DNA of 64,000 nucleotides, from the NCBI RefSeq assembly GCF_003852235.1, contig NZ_CP027732.1:3844001-3908000 (forward strand). Direction: 5' to 3'. The notes beneath the pieces were generated by a model. It was not told the DNA's origin. It did not search any database and saw nothing but the letters and a program-made list of their open reading frames with translations. How positions within the stretch are numbered: position 1 is the first letter of the stretch; every line of letters begins with the position of its first letter. This stretch comes from Pseudomonas sp. R4-35-07. GTDB lineage: Bacteria; Pseudomonadota; Gammaproteobacteria; Pseudomonadales; Pseudomonadaceae. Both the position numbers and the translations under genes were made by a program. This document shows, piece after piece, positions 24,613 through 34,908 of this stretch.

Positions 24613-26019
24613 TCAGGAATGCTCCAGTGCCACCGGTTTGACCGCCTGCCCCTGCTGACGCGAAGTGACCAGGCCGATAAACGAGATCACCAGGGCCAGG
24701 CCAATCGTCGAGGATACTTCGGTACGGTGTTCCGGCGTCACCATCATCACGGCCAGCGCCGCGCAGATGAACACGATGACCAGATAAGTCAGCCAGGGGA
24801 ACAGCCACATGCGAAAGATCAGCTCGACGTTCTGCTTGAGCAGCAGCCGACGCATGCGCAGTTGCGAGATGGCGATGACCAGGTACACCAGCAACGCGAT
24901 GGCACCGGAACTGGCAAGCAGAAACTGGAACAGGCCAGCGGGCATGAAGTAACTCAGCAGCGTCACTCCCGCACCCAGGATGGTGCTGGCAATCACCGCC
25001 GCCCTGGGTACGCCCGCCGCTGAAGTGCGTTTAAGGGCGCGTGGCGCATCGCCGCGTTTACCCAGGGAGAACAGCATGCGCGAGGAGATGTAGATCGAGG
25101 AGTTCATGCAACTGGCCACGGCGATCAACACCACCAGGTCGACCATGAACTTGGCGTTGGGAATGTTCATCAACTCCAGCGCACGCTGGTAAGAGCCCAC
25201 GGATGCCAGCAGGGGATCGTTCCACGGCACCACGGAAATAACGATCGAGATCGACAACAGGTAAAACACGCCGATGCGCCAGATTACCGAGCGGGTCGCC
25301 TTGGCGATGTTTTGCGCCGGGTTGCTCGATTCGGCCGCGGCGATGGTCACCGCCTCGGTCCCGATGAAACTGAACATGATGGTGATGAATGCCCCCACTA
25401 CGGCCGATAGGCCATTGGGTGCAAAGCCGCCGTGCTCTTGCATCAAGCGGCTCAAGCCGCTGGCTTCACGATCCGGAATCCAGCCCATCAGCACGCTGAA
25501 CCCCAGGCCGATGAAACCGACGATGGCGATGATCTTGGCCATCGCGAACCAGAACTCGAACTCGCCATATTTGGCAACGCTGAACAGGTTGGTGATCACC
25601 AGCAAAATGATCGACAACAACGCAAACAACCATGCATCGACCTGAGGAAACCACTGATTGAGCACATGCCCGGCAGCCAGCGCCTCGATCGGAATCACCA
25701 ACACCCAGAACCACCAATACAACCAGCCGATGGTGAAGCCTGCCCAACGGCCAATGGCCTGGTCGGCATAGGTGGAAAACGAGCCGGTGTCGGGGCGCGC
25801 CACCGCCATCTCCCCGAGCATGCGCATCACCAGCACCACCAGCAGGCCGGAGCACAGATAAGCCAGCAACACCGCCGGCCCCGCCGCCGCGATGGCATGC
25901 CCGGAACCGACAAACAACCCCGCGCCGATGATGCCTGCGATGGACAACATGGTGACGTGGCGCGGCTTGAAACCCTGCGCCAGCTGAGCGTTGGAATCGT
26001 TGGAGTTGAGACTATTCAT
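24613..26019 (-). CDS. Amino acid permease (APC family), GABA permease-like
   Basis: 468 aa with about 12 membrane helices. The N-terminal consensus is HVTMLSIAGIIGAGLFVGSG. GSFSTYADQAIGRWAGFTIG and MFSFIGTEAVTIAAAESSNP are hallmark APC segments. The overall match to E. coli GabP is close (for example WLYWWFWVLVIP, SCMNSSIYISSRMLFSLGKR), so gamma-aminobutyrate or a related amino acid is the likely substrate. No gabT/gabD genes adjoin it. ATG 26019 is used; the ribosome binding site is weak. Confidence 0.9.
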   Translation of the reverse strand: MNSLNSNDSNAQLAQGFKPRHVTMLSIAGIIGAGLFVGSGHAIAAAGPAVLLAYLCSGLLVVLVMRMLGEMAVARPDTGSFSTYADQAIGRWAGFTIGWLYWWFWVLVIPIEALAAGHVLNQWFPQVDAWLFALLSIILLVITNLFSVAKYGEFEFWFAMAKIIAIVGFIGLGFSVLMGWIPDREASGLSRLMQEHGGFAPNGLSAVVGAFITIMFSFIGTEAVTIAAAESSNPAQNIAKATRSVIWRIGVFYLLSISIVISVVPWNDPLLASVGSYQRALELMNIPNAKFMVDLVVLIAVASCMNSSIYISSRMLFSLGKRGDAPRALKRTSAAGVPRAAVIASTILGAGVTLLSYFMPAGLFQFLLASSGAIALLVYLVIAISQLRMRRLLLKQNVELIFRMWLFPWLTYLVIVFICAALAVMMVTPEHRTEVSSTIGLALVISFIGLVTSRQQGQAVKPVALEHS

Positions 26020-26198
26020 TGTTTTTGTGGTTCTCGGGCGACCAATACCCTCACCTTAAGTGCGCAGGACAACGCCAAAGTAGCCTGAGTGCGGCATCAT
26101 CGTGTCTGATCTCGACATCGGCCAATCGACTGCAACGTTTGAGGGCACAGCATGCGCACCGGGCAATCAATGGGGACGCATGATTGCCCGACAGCCCA

Positions 26199-28775
26199 TC
26201 ACGCTGCTGTACCGGACTTGAATAGCTCGCTCATGAGGTCAGTTGCCGCCCCATGCCCGAAGACATCAGCGGAATCACGCTGGGAAGGATCCAGTGTGCC
26301 TTCGGCTCTGATGCTTTGCCCGGTATAAACCAACGTTCCTTCCAGCACTTCGACCGCGCTGTGATAACCCAAGCCGACCAAAAATGCACCCGCCCCTGCC
26401 GCACGCGCATAGCGCTGGTCCTGCTCGGCCGGCGCCAAGACCGACATAGGCATGATGGTGCCACCGTCTTGAGCGCGCGGACCGTCGGGCAGCGCACCCA
26501 CGTATTGATCGTGTGCGCTTACGCCGCGCAGCATGTCCCAAGCCTGTAAAATCTCGGCCGGCGACGCTGACATATGCCCGACAAGCGGCTCGGTCGTTTC
26601 TTTGACACGGGCCGTCCCAATGTCAAAAACCGCCCAGCGATTGTCAGGAATACGTTCAGATGCGGGGACATTGAGCGCCTTATCCGCTTCCAGCCCGTTG
26701 TTATGTACGCCTGCTCGAAAAGGCATGTCGGCTGGCGAATCGAACGCACGGACTTTTCGTTCAGCGCGCTTATCCGGGCCTACCGCCGCAGAGCCGCCGT
26801 GCTCGCGCATACGCTGGACAGCGGCGGCATCGGGCACCTCCAGCCCCTGTGCCTGGAGCTGACGGTTGAGCGCCGTCATCAGCCCCTGGTCCGCGTTGCC
26901 GGGAGTGGTGTAAAACCCGCCGATATCGCCCATCAACGCGATGGCCACCGCTCTGTCGGTGGCGCTCGCCGCCCCGCTACCGGCGCGCGCCAACGCAGCC
27001 AGCAAGTCATCGGTTGTTTGTCCTGCCAGCAGCCTGCCTTCTCCCAATAAATGAGCCCCCAGCAGGTTTTGATGCTGGGGGCTCAGGTTCGAGACCACCC
27101 GGTGCAATACGCCGGCGGCGCCGGCCAGCTCTTGAGTCAGGACGTCGCTGGGTTTGTAGAGCACGTTTCTCGCTGCGACGGTTTGCGCCAGCGCCAGCGC
27201 CTTGGTGGCCGTTCGAGCGGGCTGGCCCGCCGGGTTGCCATGGGTGATCTGTTGATGCGTGGCGTCCTTGGCCTTGAGCACATCATTAAAGACCGCAGCG
27301 TCCTTGGCGGCGTTTTCCAAGGCGCGGGCATTCATGAAAAGCTTATCGCCGATATGCTCGAAGCCGGGCCGTTCGGAAAAGGCGTGGTGCAGTTTGTCCT
27401 GCACAGTCGGATGGGTCAGCGCATAAGTAATTTCATCCATCGAATGCCCACCATCCACATAAATGAACAGCAAGGCTTGAATGGCCAAATAGGTCTCAAG
27501 GTCCTCAGGGCGGGTATTGGCATGCACATCCTTGCACGCACGCACTGCCCCCTGCTCAATCACAATTGAACCCGATGGTCCGTTGACGTAGGTCCCCGTG
27601 CCTTTTTCAAAAAACGTCTTCAGGTAAGAACCCGGTTTGGATGCATCGGGATGCGCGGGGTCCTGCATCTCTAGTCTGTCGGGGCAACGGGTGCTGGCGC
27701 TGGCCAGCAATTGGCTCTGGTAATCGCTTTCATACTTGATGTTGAAAGGGTCGTTCAGGCGCAAGTCCCTGGGCGTCGCATCGATATTTCGCAAGATGCC
27801 GACGTTATGACTGTCTGCCTGTCTGAACAAGTTACCTTCTCGAGCGTTGAGTTCAATACGGCCTTTTCCGGGTGCCCTGATGGGATCAAACACGCCGCCC
27901 CAATGGCCTGACGGAAGTTTTGCCTCGACATCCGGTTCATTCTTCAGCGCGTAGCTGAGATAGCGGTGTTTGTAGATATCAAACAAGGCCGTCCTGGCCT
28001 CGGGCGAGATATTCAAAGTTTCCAGGGTTTTCTCGGCACGCGTATAGAACCCCTGGAGTTGATCCAGGCCCACGATGCTTGTGTCGAAACTCTGGTTTTT
28101 CCAAGCCGCCTCATACTTCTCGAACAACGGCGCAGACACGTAGTTGTCCTTGATGTAATTCACTTGGTTATTTGAAATATCGACAAATTTTTTATAGGTG
28201 TCCGGCGAGCGGAAATAATCTTGCAGGGCATGCTTGGCATAGTAGCTTTCGAATGCGCGCCGTACCGGGTCGTTGACCATTTTCAGCCTCATCGAACCTT
28301 CGGCAGCTTGCGTCGAGCCGTTGGCGACCAGCTTGGTCAGCTCTGTTCTACGCTGCTCTGGATCGGTGATGCCACGCAGTCGGCTAAGGATCTTCTGGGT
28401 TTCGGTGTCAGCCGGACTCGCGATCCTGAACCGGTTCAAACCCAGGCTCAGCGCACCATCCTTGATGGACGCCTTGCCCGGCGCGATACGGTCCTGGGAG
28501 TGTTTTTCAACGATGTCGCTGTCAATCACGGCGTTATAAATAGCGCCGTTTCTGATTTGCGCGACCTGCGTGTCGCCATAAAGAAAACTGACCGGGCGTT
28601 CCCGCCCGTCGGCTTTGAGCGTTACCGTGGGCAGGGCGTTAGAGGTGACATCTATAGGCTTGTTTTTTATGTAGTCGAAGTTCTTCACAAACTCGACATT
28701 CTTCAACACCTGGCTATCTGCGTTAGCCTGTAACTCGGCCGCCGCGCGGGAGGCGTTATCATTCGTGATCGGCAT
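26199..28775 (-). CDS. Candidate type III secretion effector, unknown function, 858 aa
   Basis: Large protein with no signal peptide or membrane segment. It starts MPITNDNASRAAAELQANAD, a Ser/Asn/Ala-rich, signal-less N-terminus as seen in type III substrates. Its start lies 52 bases after an InvB-type chaperone gene on the same strand, the usual chaperone-effector arrangement. Recognisable stretches include an Asn/Lys-rich N-terminal domain, FIYVDGGHSMDEITYALTHP (about 440-460), an Ala-rich region at about 520-680, and a C-terminal domain containing GAGAFLVGLGYHSAVEVLEG. No catalytic family could be recognised. ATG 28775 is used, with AGAGG upstream. Effector status is inferred from context only. 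Confidence 0.6.
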   Translation of the reverse strand: MPITNDNASRAAAELQANADSQVLKNVEFVKNFDYIKNKPIDVTSNALPTVTLKADGRERPVSFLYGDTQVAQIRNGAIYNAVIDSDIVEKHSQDRIAPGKASIKDGALSLGLNRFRIASPADTETQKILSRLRGITDPEQRRTELTKLVANGSTQAAEGSMRLKMVNDPVRRAFESYYAKHALQDYFRSPDTYKKFVDISNNQVNYIKDNYVSAPLFEKYEAAWKNQSFDTSIVGLDQLQGFYTRAEKTLETLNISPEARTALFDIYKHRYLSYALKNEPDVEAKLPSGHWGGVFDPIRAPGKGRIELNAREGNLFRQADSHNVGILRNIDATPRDLRLNDPFNIKYESDYQSQLLASASTRCPDRLEMQDPAHPDASKPGSYLKTFFEKGTGTYVNGPSGSIVIEQGAVRACKDVHANTRPEDLETYLAIQALLFIYVDGGHSMDEITYALTHPTVQDKLHHAFSERPGFEHIGDKLFMNARALENAAKDAAVFNDVLKAKDATHQQITHGNPAGQPARTATKALALAQTVAARNVLYKPSDVLTQELAGAAGVLHRVVSNLSPQHQNLLGAHLLGEGRLLAGQTTDDLLAALARAGSGAASATDRAVAIALMGDIGGFYTTPGNADQGLMTALNRQLQAQGLEVPDAAAVQRMREHGGSAAVGPDKRAERKVRAFDSPADMPFRAGVHNNGLEADKALNVPASERIPDNRWAVFDIGTARVKETTEPLVGHMSASPAEILQAWDMLRGVSAHDQYVGALPDGPRAQDGGTIMPMSVLAPAEQDQRYARAAGAGAFLVGLGYHSAVEVLEGTLVYTGQSIRAEGTLDPSQRDSADVFGHGAATDLMSELFKSGTAA

Positions 28776-28827
28776 AATAGTGGTTGCCTCTAGCCATGAA
28801 TAAGATAGCGAACGTCGTAGCGACTGG

Positions 28828-29229
28828 TTATTTGAAAATACTGTGCAGCGATGTCATCAGTTTGAAAAATCCATCCAGCGCTACCTGCAATGTTTTGGCT
28901 GAACCCATGCATGCATCGTCCAACAGGGCTTTGACTTCGTAACCGCGCAGACCTTTGCCTAACACGGGCTGGCCTGTCACCACGAATGGCAACGCATGCT
29001 GCAGTAAAAGCAGCAGTTTTTCCGCGTGGATATTCAGCGTGGCGCTGTTCAGATTGTTTAACTCACTCCACATCCACACCCCACGACGGTCGGCAGTGAG
29101 CATGATCGGGCTGATCGTTTTGAAGTTAAGTGCGATCGATGAGTGGCGATCAAAGTAGCCGATGTGTTCCTGGGGTACGCCGAGGTCCACCAGGGTTTCG
29201 CGTAGTGTTTTCGCAATATCAGAACTCAC
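28828..29229 (-). CDS. Type III secretion chaperone, InvB/SpaK family
   Basis: 133-aa protein of the class IB effector-chaperone family. The pattern IGYFDRHSSIALNFKTISPI, GVWMWSELNN, then GQPVLGKGLRGYEVKALLDD and QVALDGFFKLM follows the InvB/SpaK chaperones of the Inv-Mxi-Spa (SPI-1) systems in order and spacing. Those proteins bind the N-terminus of effectors and guide them to the secretion ATPase. The start is GTG 29229 with AAGGGATAGGCT upstream. The gene directly precedes the 858-aa candidate effector. No secretion-apparatus genes are in the window. Confidence 0.8.
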   Translation of the reverse strand: MSSDIAKTLRETLVDLGVPQEHIGYFDRHSSIALNFKTISPIMLTADRRGVWMWSELNNLNSATLNIHAEKLLLLLQHALPFVVTGQPVLGKGLRGYEVKALLDDACMGSAKTLQVALDGFFKLMTSLHSIFK

Positions 29230-29389
29230 AGCCTATCCCTTCAAGCGTAAGCAACCTTGCTTCTGGAGTTATAACTGGCGTCCCTGAGTTATCTCTTGGC
29301 GCCCCGCTCAGTGAATATGAGAGAGGCGAGAGATGAGTGGCGGCCGTCCACCAATAGTTCCATCGGGCAATAGCAGCGCGATTCGCTTA

Positions 29390-31123
29390 TCAACTCGCCT
29401 GCATCATCATCTGCCACAAGGAGGCCCCCACGCCGGTGATGCTTTCGCCGGCGATAAGCCCGGCCGCTGCGGTAATCGCAAAACGCTCGGTAAGGCTTGG
29501 CCAACGGCAGCTGATCACCCAGGTCACCACCGCCCCCAACGCCATCATCAGCGACACGGAGGCCGGCAATACAAACGCCAGTCCCAATGCCGCAGCGCTG
29601 GGCAGATAGCGGGCACGATCGACAGGCAACATGCTGTCGAGCACACCCAGCACTGCACCGATCAAGGCCGCGATGGCAATCGCCCAGCGAATGCTCGGCG
29701 ACAGTGAGTCCAGCCCGTGGGTCAGGGTTTGCGCCACGGCTTTCCAGGTGGCCACGGCCGGGGCCGGCCATTGTTCGGTAAGCAGCATGCTCTGGGGGTC
29801 GGGGATCAGTGCCAGGTAGGCGAATACGCCGACGATGCTGCCGACGAAAATCCCCAGAATTTGCGCGATAACCTGCTTGTGTGGGGTGGCGCCAATCGCC
29901 TTGCCCACCTTGAAGTCGTTCATCAAGTCCGTGCATTGCCCGGCCGAACCGCCGGCCGTGTTGGCGCTCATCAGGTTGATCGGCACCTGCCCCGGTGCGG
30001 CGATGCCGAAGCTCAGTTGGGACAGCTGCCCGATGGCGCCAATCGGCGGTATACCAGTGGCCCCCACCACCCGCGCCGCCACGGCAGCCAGGCAGATTGC
30101 CAGGGGAATGGTCAACAGTGCCATCCACAGGTTGATACCGAACAACAGCGCCTGCAGGCTCACCACCAAGCCGATCGCCAGGATAAAGCCGGTGGCAGGG
30201 CCCGGCTTGGGCAGCGTCCACGGCGTGCCGCCGCCAGCCCGGGTGGAGCGGTGCAGCGCCCACAGTCGAATCGCCAGTGACGCCAGGGTGGAACACACCA
30301 TCAGGCTCACCCCCGGCCACAGCAGCCATTCCACCAGCGCGGCAAATTGGGGGCCGCTGCTACCCGCTGGAATGCTCACCAGCCCTTGGGCCAACAGCCA
30401 TGGCCCCAGCCCGCCCCAGGCCAGCACGGCGCCGAGCAGCAAGGTCAGGCCGACGCGAATGCCGATGATGCCGCCGAACCCCAGTAACAGCAGCGAAGGG
30501 TCTGCGCTAAACGTCAGTCGCTCAAGCTGTGCGGTCGGCGACCAGCGCGGCAGCGCCCACAGGAAGGTGTCCACCCACTTGACCAGCCCCGACAACATGG
30601 CGGCGCTGAGCAGCACTTTCAACCGTGTCGCGGCTTCGCGCCCGTGGTTGTAGATATGCAGCAAGGTCTCCAGGGTGGCCATGCCTTCGGGAAACTTCAG
30701 CGCCTTGTCATTGAGCAATGAGGGCCGCAGGTACCACGCGATCCAGATCCCCAGGAAGCTCACCGAAAACACCCAGGCAATCATCGGGATCGCCTCCAGC
30801 TGGTTGCCCGTGAGCAAGGTGTAGGCCGGGATGGGCGCGACCAGCCCGCCGGAAATGATCGACGCGGCGGCCGAAGCGACGGTCTGGTTGATGTTGCTTT
30901 CGTGCAGCGTCCACGGCACCGCCGCAGCAGAGCGTTTGGCCAGTCCCTGCCAGACCGCATAGCCAATCAGCAACGCGATGATCGACATGTTGAACGACCA
31001 GCCGATTTTGAGGCCCGCGTACACATTGGACGGGGTCAGCAGGATACCGAGCAGGACCCCGGTGATGACTGCCCGCAGGCTGAGTTCGCGTTCTACGGGG
31101 TGGGTTGACGAGATGGGATGCAT
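29390..31123 (-). CDS. OPT family oligopeptide/metal-chelate transporter
   Basis: 577-aa integral membrane protein with about 14 hydrophobic segments. The N-terminal signature ELSLRAVITGVLLGILLTPS followed by NVYAGLKIGWSFNMSI is diagnostic of the OPT superfamily, as is SANTAGGSAGQCTDLMNDFK in the second half. OPT members import oligopeptides, glutathione derivatives or metal chelates; the substrate here is unknown. ATG 31123 follows AAAGGAATCTGC. It is co-directional with the GST gene upstream, 84 bases away, which might hint at a glutathione or glutathione-conjugate link, though this is weak. Confidence 0.92.
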   Translation of the reverse strand: MHPISSTHPVERELSLRAVITGVLLGILLTPSNVYAGLKIGWSFNMSIIALLIGYAVWQGLAKRSAAAVPWTLHESNINQTVASAAASIISGGLVAPIPAYTLLTGNQLEAIPMIAWVFSVSFLGIWIAWYLRPSLLNDKALKFPEGMATLETLLHIYNHGREAATRLKVLLSAAMLSGLVKWVDTFLWALPRWSPTAQLERLTFSADPSLLLLGFGGIIGIRVGLTLLLGAVLAWGGLGPWLLAQGLVSIPAGSSGPQFAALVEWLLWPGVSLMVCSTLASLAIRLWALHRSTRAGGGTPWTLPKPGPATGFILAIGLVVSLQALLFGINLWMALLTIPLAICLAAVAARVVGATGIPPIGAIGQLSQLSFGIAAPGQVPINLMSANTAGGSAGQCTDLMNDFKVGKAIGATPHKQVIAQILGIFVGSIVGVFAYLALIPDPQSMLLTEQWPAPAVATWKAVAQTLTHGLDSLSPSIRWAIAIAALIGAVLGVLDSMLPVDRARYLPSAAALGLAFVLPASVSLMMALGAVVTWVISCRWPSLTERFAITAAAGLIAGESITGVGASLWQMMMQAS

Positions 31124-31207
31124 GCAGATTCCTTTCGACCAGAAGACAGCGCCACTGGATAAGTGAGCGCTGCCTGGCGTAAAGGTTCAGCGGTCCTTCA
31201 TGCGCCT

Positions 31208-31834
31208 CTATTTGGCGAACGCATACTCACCGCCCTGCTCCACCGCCTTGCGATAAGCCGGTCGTTGCTGGAGCTTGTCTACCCATGCCGCCAGGTTCGG
31301 GTATGCCCGCAGCTTGCCCTGCGCCTTGGCAATCTCGCCGATAAAGCTCATCTGGATGTCCGCACCGGTCAGCTCGTCACCCACCAGGTACGGGGTTTGC
31401 CCGAGCACGTCATTCAGGTAGCCGAGGTAGTTGGCCAGCTCCGATTCAATGCGCGGATGCAGCGGCGCGCCGGCGTCACCCAGGCGCCCGACGTAGAGGT
31501 TGAGCATCAGCGGCAGCATGGCCGAGCCCTCGGCGAAATGCAGCCACTGCACGTATTGGTCGTAGCTGGCGCTGGCCGGATCAGGCTGCAGTTGGCCGTT
31601 GCCGTGGCGGCGGATCAGGTAGTCGATGATCGCGGCCGATTCAATCAGTACACGGGAGCCGTCCTCGATCACCGGCGATTTGCCCAGCGGGTGAATGGCC
31701 TTGAGCTCGGGAGGCGCGAGGTTGGTTTTCGGGTCGCGCTGGTAGCGCTTGATCTCGTAGGGCAGGCCCAGCTCTTCGAGCAACCAGAGGATGCGCTGGG
31801 AGCGCGAATTGTTGAGGTGGTGAACGGTAATCAT
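31208..31834 (-). CDS. Glutathione S-transferase
   Basis: 208-aa GST. The N-terminal thioredoxin-like domain holds MITVHHLNNSRSQRILWLLE (catalytic Ser/Asn-type site near residues 9-11) and the conserved cis-Pro and glutathione-binding segment GKSPVIEDGSRVLIESAAII. The all-helical C-terminal domain follows, with the N-capping motif LTGADIQMSF. It conjugates or reduces with glutathione; substrate unknown. ATG 31834 with GGAG upstream. Confidence 0.92.
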   Translation of the reverse strand: MITVHHLNNSRSQRILWLLEELGLPYEIKRYQRDPKTNLAPPELKAIHPLGKSPVIEDGSRVLIESAAIIDYLIRRHGNGQLQPDPASASYDQYVQWLHFAEGSAMLPLMLNLYVGRLGDAGAPLHPRIESELANYLGYLNDVLGQTPYLVGDELTGADIQMSFIGEIAKAQGKLRAYPNLAAWVDKLQQRPAYRKAVEQGGEYAFAK

Positions 31835-31902
31835 AGGGGGGCAGCTCCGTTAGGGTTAAGGAGAAGACTACACGACGACGGCAGAGTGCCCTGAATGGGC
31901 GC

Positions 31903-33960
31903 TCAGTCCAATCGAAACCGCGCCGTGTTAGCACTCAACGCCCGGCTGCCCTTGCTCAGGCTGTCGGCGGCCTGATTGACCGCCCGCGCGCCGTCGAGCA
32001 AGCGCCCGGCCGCCTGGTCCACCTGCTGGATATTGCCGCTCACCTCGTCGGCCGTCGTGGCCTGTTCTTCCACGGCGGCGGCGATTTGCGCCAGGGTGTC
32101 GGTGACGTTCTGTACGGCACCGGCGATTTCGCCGAGGCGCGTGCCCAGGCCGGTGACGGATTCGGCGTCACTGAGCGCCTGGTTGCAGGCGGCGCCCATC
32201 AGGCTGACGGCCTGGCTGACCGTGGCGCGCAGGCTGTCCACGGTGCTGGCGATCTGCGCGGTGGACGCCTGGGTGCGTTGCGACAGGCTGCGCACCTCAT
32301 CGGCGACCACGGCAAATCCGCGGCCTTGCTCGCCAGCGCGGGCGGCTTCGATGGCGGCATTGAGGGCCAGCAGGTTGGTCTGCTCGGCGATCCCGCGAAT
32401 GGTGTCGACCACCGATTGAATCTGCTGGCCCTGCTGGCTGACTTGTTCCAGCGCGTTGGCGGTGTCGGTCAGGCGCTGATTGAGTTGCTGGATGCTGGCC
32501 GTGGTGCGCTGGCTGTCGCGGCTGCTGTCCTCGGCGATACGCCGGGTCTGCTGGGCGCTATCGGCAGCCTGCTCGCAGCTTTTGGCGACGCCCAGGGAGG
32601 TGGCAGCCAACTGGGTGGCGGCCGCGGCAATCTGGCTGATCTGGTGTTGCTGGTCTTCGACTTCGGTGAGGGTGCTGCCCGATTGCGCGTTGAGAGTGAG
32701 CACGGTGGCACCCAGCTGCTGGGTTTCATGATTGACGCCGAGCAGGCTGGCGCGCAGTTGCACCACGGCGACGTTGAGCGCCGTGCTGATGGCGGCCAGT
32801 TCGTCGCGCCCCTCCACCGCCACTTCGACGCGCAGGTTGCCGTCACGCAAAGACTCGGCCAGCGTCGTGATGCCGCTGGCGCTGCGGCGGATCGACGCTT
32901 GCAGGCAGACGAACAGGTACAACGCCGCCAGCGCCAGCAGGCTGAACGTCGCCGCCACGGGGATGAAGTGCTGCAGCGAGCGCTCACGGTAGTAACTCAA
33001 GCGCGCGTCGAGCGAATGCAGCGACTGGCTGCGTAACGCGCCCAAGGCCGCGAGCATGGCGTCAACGCTTTGGTCGAACGCGGCGGTGTCGAGCTTGATG
33101 GTGCCGCCGAAGACGCCGTCGTCCAGGGTCTTCAGCTCGCTGTCCAGGCGTTGCAGGCTGGTTGCGTATTGCACCGTCCAAGGCTCCAGGCCTGGGTATT
33201 GCCTGGCTTTGAGCGCGCCTGCCGCCTTGACCAACTGGTCGCGCGCATCACCGATGCGGCCGCGCAGGTCGCGCATCTGCAAACGGCTTTGCAGGGTGAA
33301 CTGGCCCGAGGCGATCGAGGATTGGCCGACGCTGGCCGTGCGCCCGATGCGCTCGATCAGGTCCGGGGTGTGCTGGCTGGAAATCTGCATCAGCAGGTAG
33401 GTTTCCAGCCACGGATCGAGGATCAAACCGGCATCCAGGGTGATCTGTTCGCGCAGCGATTGCATCGCGGTCAGGGCGGCGGTGAAGCGGTCATAGCCAT
33501 CCGGCCACCAGCCGACGGTGCGCAGGGCCTGGGTGTCCATGCCCTTGACCGCAGCCTGCAAGGTGTCGAAGCGCGCCAGGGTATCGGCGCTGGCGTTATG
33601 GGTTCTGAGCGCGTCGCCCAGGGTTTGCAGACCTTGTTGGATCACTGGGCTGCCAGCGTCCACCTTGTCCATCGCGGCCTGGGCGGCAGGGGTTGGCGTA
33701 TGCAGAATATCCAGGGCTTTCCAGCGGGCGGCCAGGTTGCGTTGGGCGGTCAGTTGCACATCGAGCGAGTCCAGCGCCAACAGTTGGCGCACACCGGACT
33801 GTTCGCTGGAGATCACCGCGAGTTTGTCGCGGTAATCCTGGCCGATCATCCACAAGCTCCCGGCCAGCGGCAGCATGAACAGGAAGAACAGCACCTGGAA
33901 CTTGCGCGCGAAACCGAACCGTCCAAGCAGGCGGATACCCGGTGATAAAAGTCTTTGCAT
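31903..33960 (-). CDS. Methyl-accepting chemotaxis protein
   Basis: 685-aa chemoreceptor. TM1 is at about residues 24-40 ([12 protein letters not shown]), then a large periplasmic ligand domain of nearly 290 residues, TM2 at about 330-355, a HAMP region ([19 protein letters not shown]), and the cytoplasmic signalling domain with the conserved tip [20 protein letters not shown]. The ligand domain is helical and of unassigned type. ATG 33960 follows AGGGGAG with 9-base spacing; an in-frame TTG upstream is less likely. No C-terminal CheR-binding pentapeptide is present: the end reads ANTARFRLD. Confidence 0.93.
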   Translation of the reverse strand: MQRLLSPGIRLLGRFGFARKFQVLFFLFMLPLAGSLWMIGQDYRDKLAVISSEQSGVRQLLALDSLDVQLTAQRNLAARWKALDILHTPTPAAQAAMDKVDAGSPVIQQGLQTLGDALRTHNASADTLARFDTLQAAVKGMDTQALRTVGWWPDGYDRFTAALTAMQSLREQITLDAGLILDPWLETYLLMQISSQHTPDLIERIGRTASVGQSSIASGQFTLQSRLQMRDLRGRIGDARDQLVKAAGALKARQYPGLEPWTVQYATSLQRLDSELKTLDDGVFGGTIKLDTAAFDQSVDAMLAALGALRSQSLHSLDARLSYYRERSLQHFIPVAATFSLLALAALYLFVCLQASIRRSASGITTLAESLRDGNLRVEVAVEGRDELAAISTALNVAVVQLRASLLGVNHETQQLGATVLTLNAQSGSTLTEVEDQQHQISQIAAAATQLAATSLGVAKSCEQAADSAQQTRRIAEDSSRDSQRTTASIQQLNQRLTDTANALEQVSQQGQQIQSVVDTIRGIAEQTNLLALNAAIEAARAGEQGRGFAVVADEVRSLSQRTQASTAQIASTVDSLRATVSQAVSLMGAACNQALSDAESVTGLGTRLGEIAGAVQNVTDTLAQIAAAVEEQATTADEVSGNIQQVDQAAGRLLDGARAVNQAADSLSKGSRALSANTARFRLD

Positions 33961-34199
33961 GCCCTGCAACTCCCCTGAACAAACTCAAGCTTCACAGCGT
34001 GTGAAATAACTAACGGCAAAATGCCATGTCATTGATTAGCAAGATATGGGCCGCAGGTTGAAACCTTGGCGATAGGCGTAATGGCACCGCGAAACCGACC
34101 GACGGTGCGCGAAAATGGGGCAAAAGCACTCAGTGGCGGGCAGGCCCTGTAACCGCCGGGGACAAAAGTTTCGGGGAGCTACGCTGTACGCGGCGGCAT

Positions 34200-34895
34200 T
34201 CAGCCCAGCACATGGGTAATCCATTGGATGTGCTGGGCAATTTCTTGCCGTTTTGCTTGCGGCACCGACTGCCTGGCCTTCTCGAAACCGGCAAGCGTCT
34301 TGTGTTTCTCGCGCAGCAGGCGTTGCCATTTCGCCACGAACATCGGGGTGCGCGCCTGCAGGTGCAGCGGTCCGAAGTACAGCTGCTCATCGGTGTAGTT
34401 CACCGGCCCGCTACGTTCGGCGACGATGATTTCGTAGTAGAAGCGGTTCTCATGCAGCAGCTCCTCGTGCAGGATTCGGTAGCCGTTGTCCATCAACCAG
34501 TGGCGCAACGGTTGCTCGCCGCCGTTGGGTTGCAGGATCAGGCGTTCCTGGCCGCTCAACCGCGCTTTACCGCTGTCGAGGATGTTGCGGATCGTCTCGC
34601 CGCCCATGCCGCACAGGCTGACGGCGGTGATGGTGTCGTCTGGCTCGATCGCTGCCAGACCATCGGCCCGGCGTACGCGGATGCACTGCTCCAGGTCGTT
34701 GGCGTGTACGGTGCGCTGGGCCGCGCGAAAGGGCGTGGCCGCGACCTCTCCCGCCACAGCGTGGGCAATCACGCCACGACGCATCAGCGCCACCGGCAGG
34801 TAAGCATGGTCCGAGCCGATATCAGCCAGGCGCGCGCCAACCGGCACCCATGCCGCTACGCGCTCCAGGCGCATGGACAATGTGTGTTCGTTCAA
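34200..34895 (-). CDS. trmK: tRNA (adenine-N1)-methyltransferase TrmK family
   Basis: 231-aa class I SAM-dependent methyltransferase. Motif I is LADIGSDHAYLPVALM, with SAM binding also by GEVAATPF and the acidic motif RADGLAAIEPDD. SLCGMGGETIRNILDSG is the TrmK signature segment. TrmK methylates A22 of bacterial tRNAs. The start is taken at TTG 34895, because AAGGAATCCCTG precedes it and the resulting MNEHTLSMRLERV is family-like; ATG 34874 is the alternative. It lies 13 bases after the FadR-type regulator gene and is probably cotranscribed. Confidence 0.85.
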   Translation of the reverse strand: MNEHTLSMRLERVAAWVPVGARLADIGSDHAYLPVALMRRGVIAHAVAGEVAATPFRAAQRTVHANDLEQCIRVRRADGLAAIEPDDTITAVSLCGMGGETIRNILDSGKARLSGQERLILQPNGGEQPLRHWLMDNGYRILHEELLHENRFYYEIIVAERSGPVNYTDEQLYFGPLHLQARTPMFVAKWQRLLREKHKTLAGFEKARQSVPQAKRQEIAQHIQWITHVLG

Positions 34896-34908
34896 CAGGG
34901 ATTCCTTG

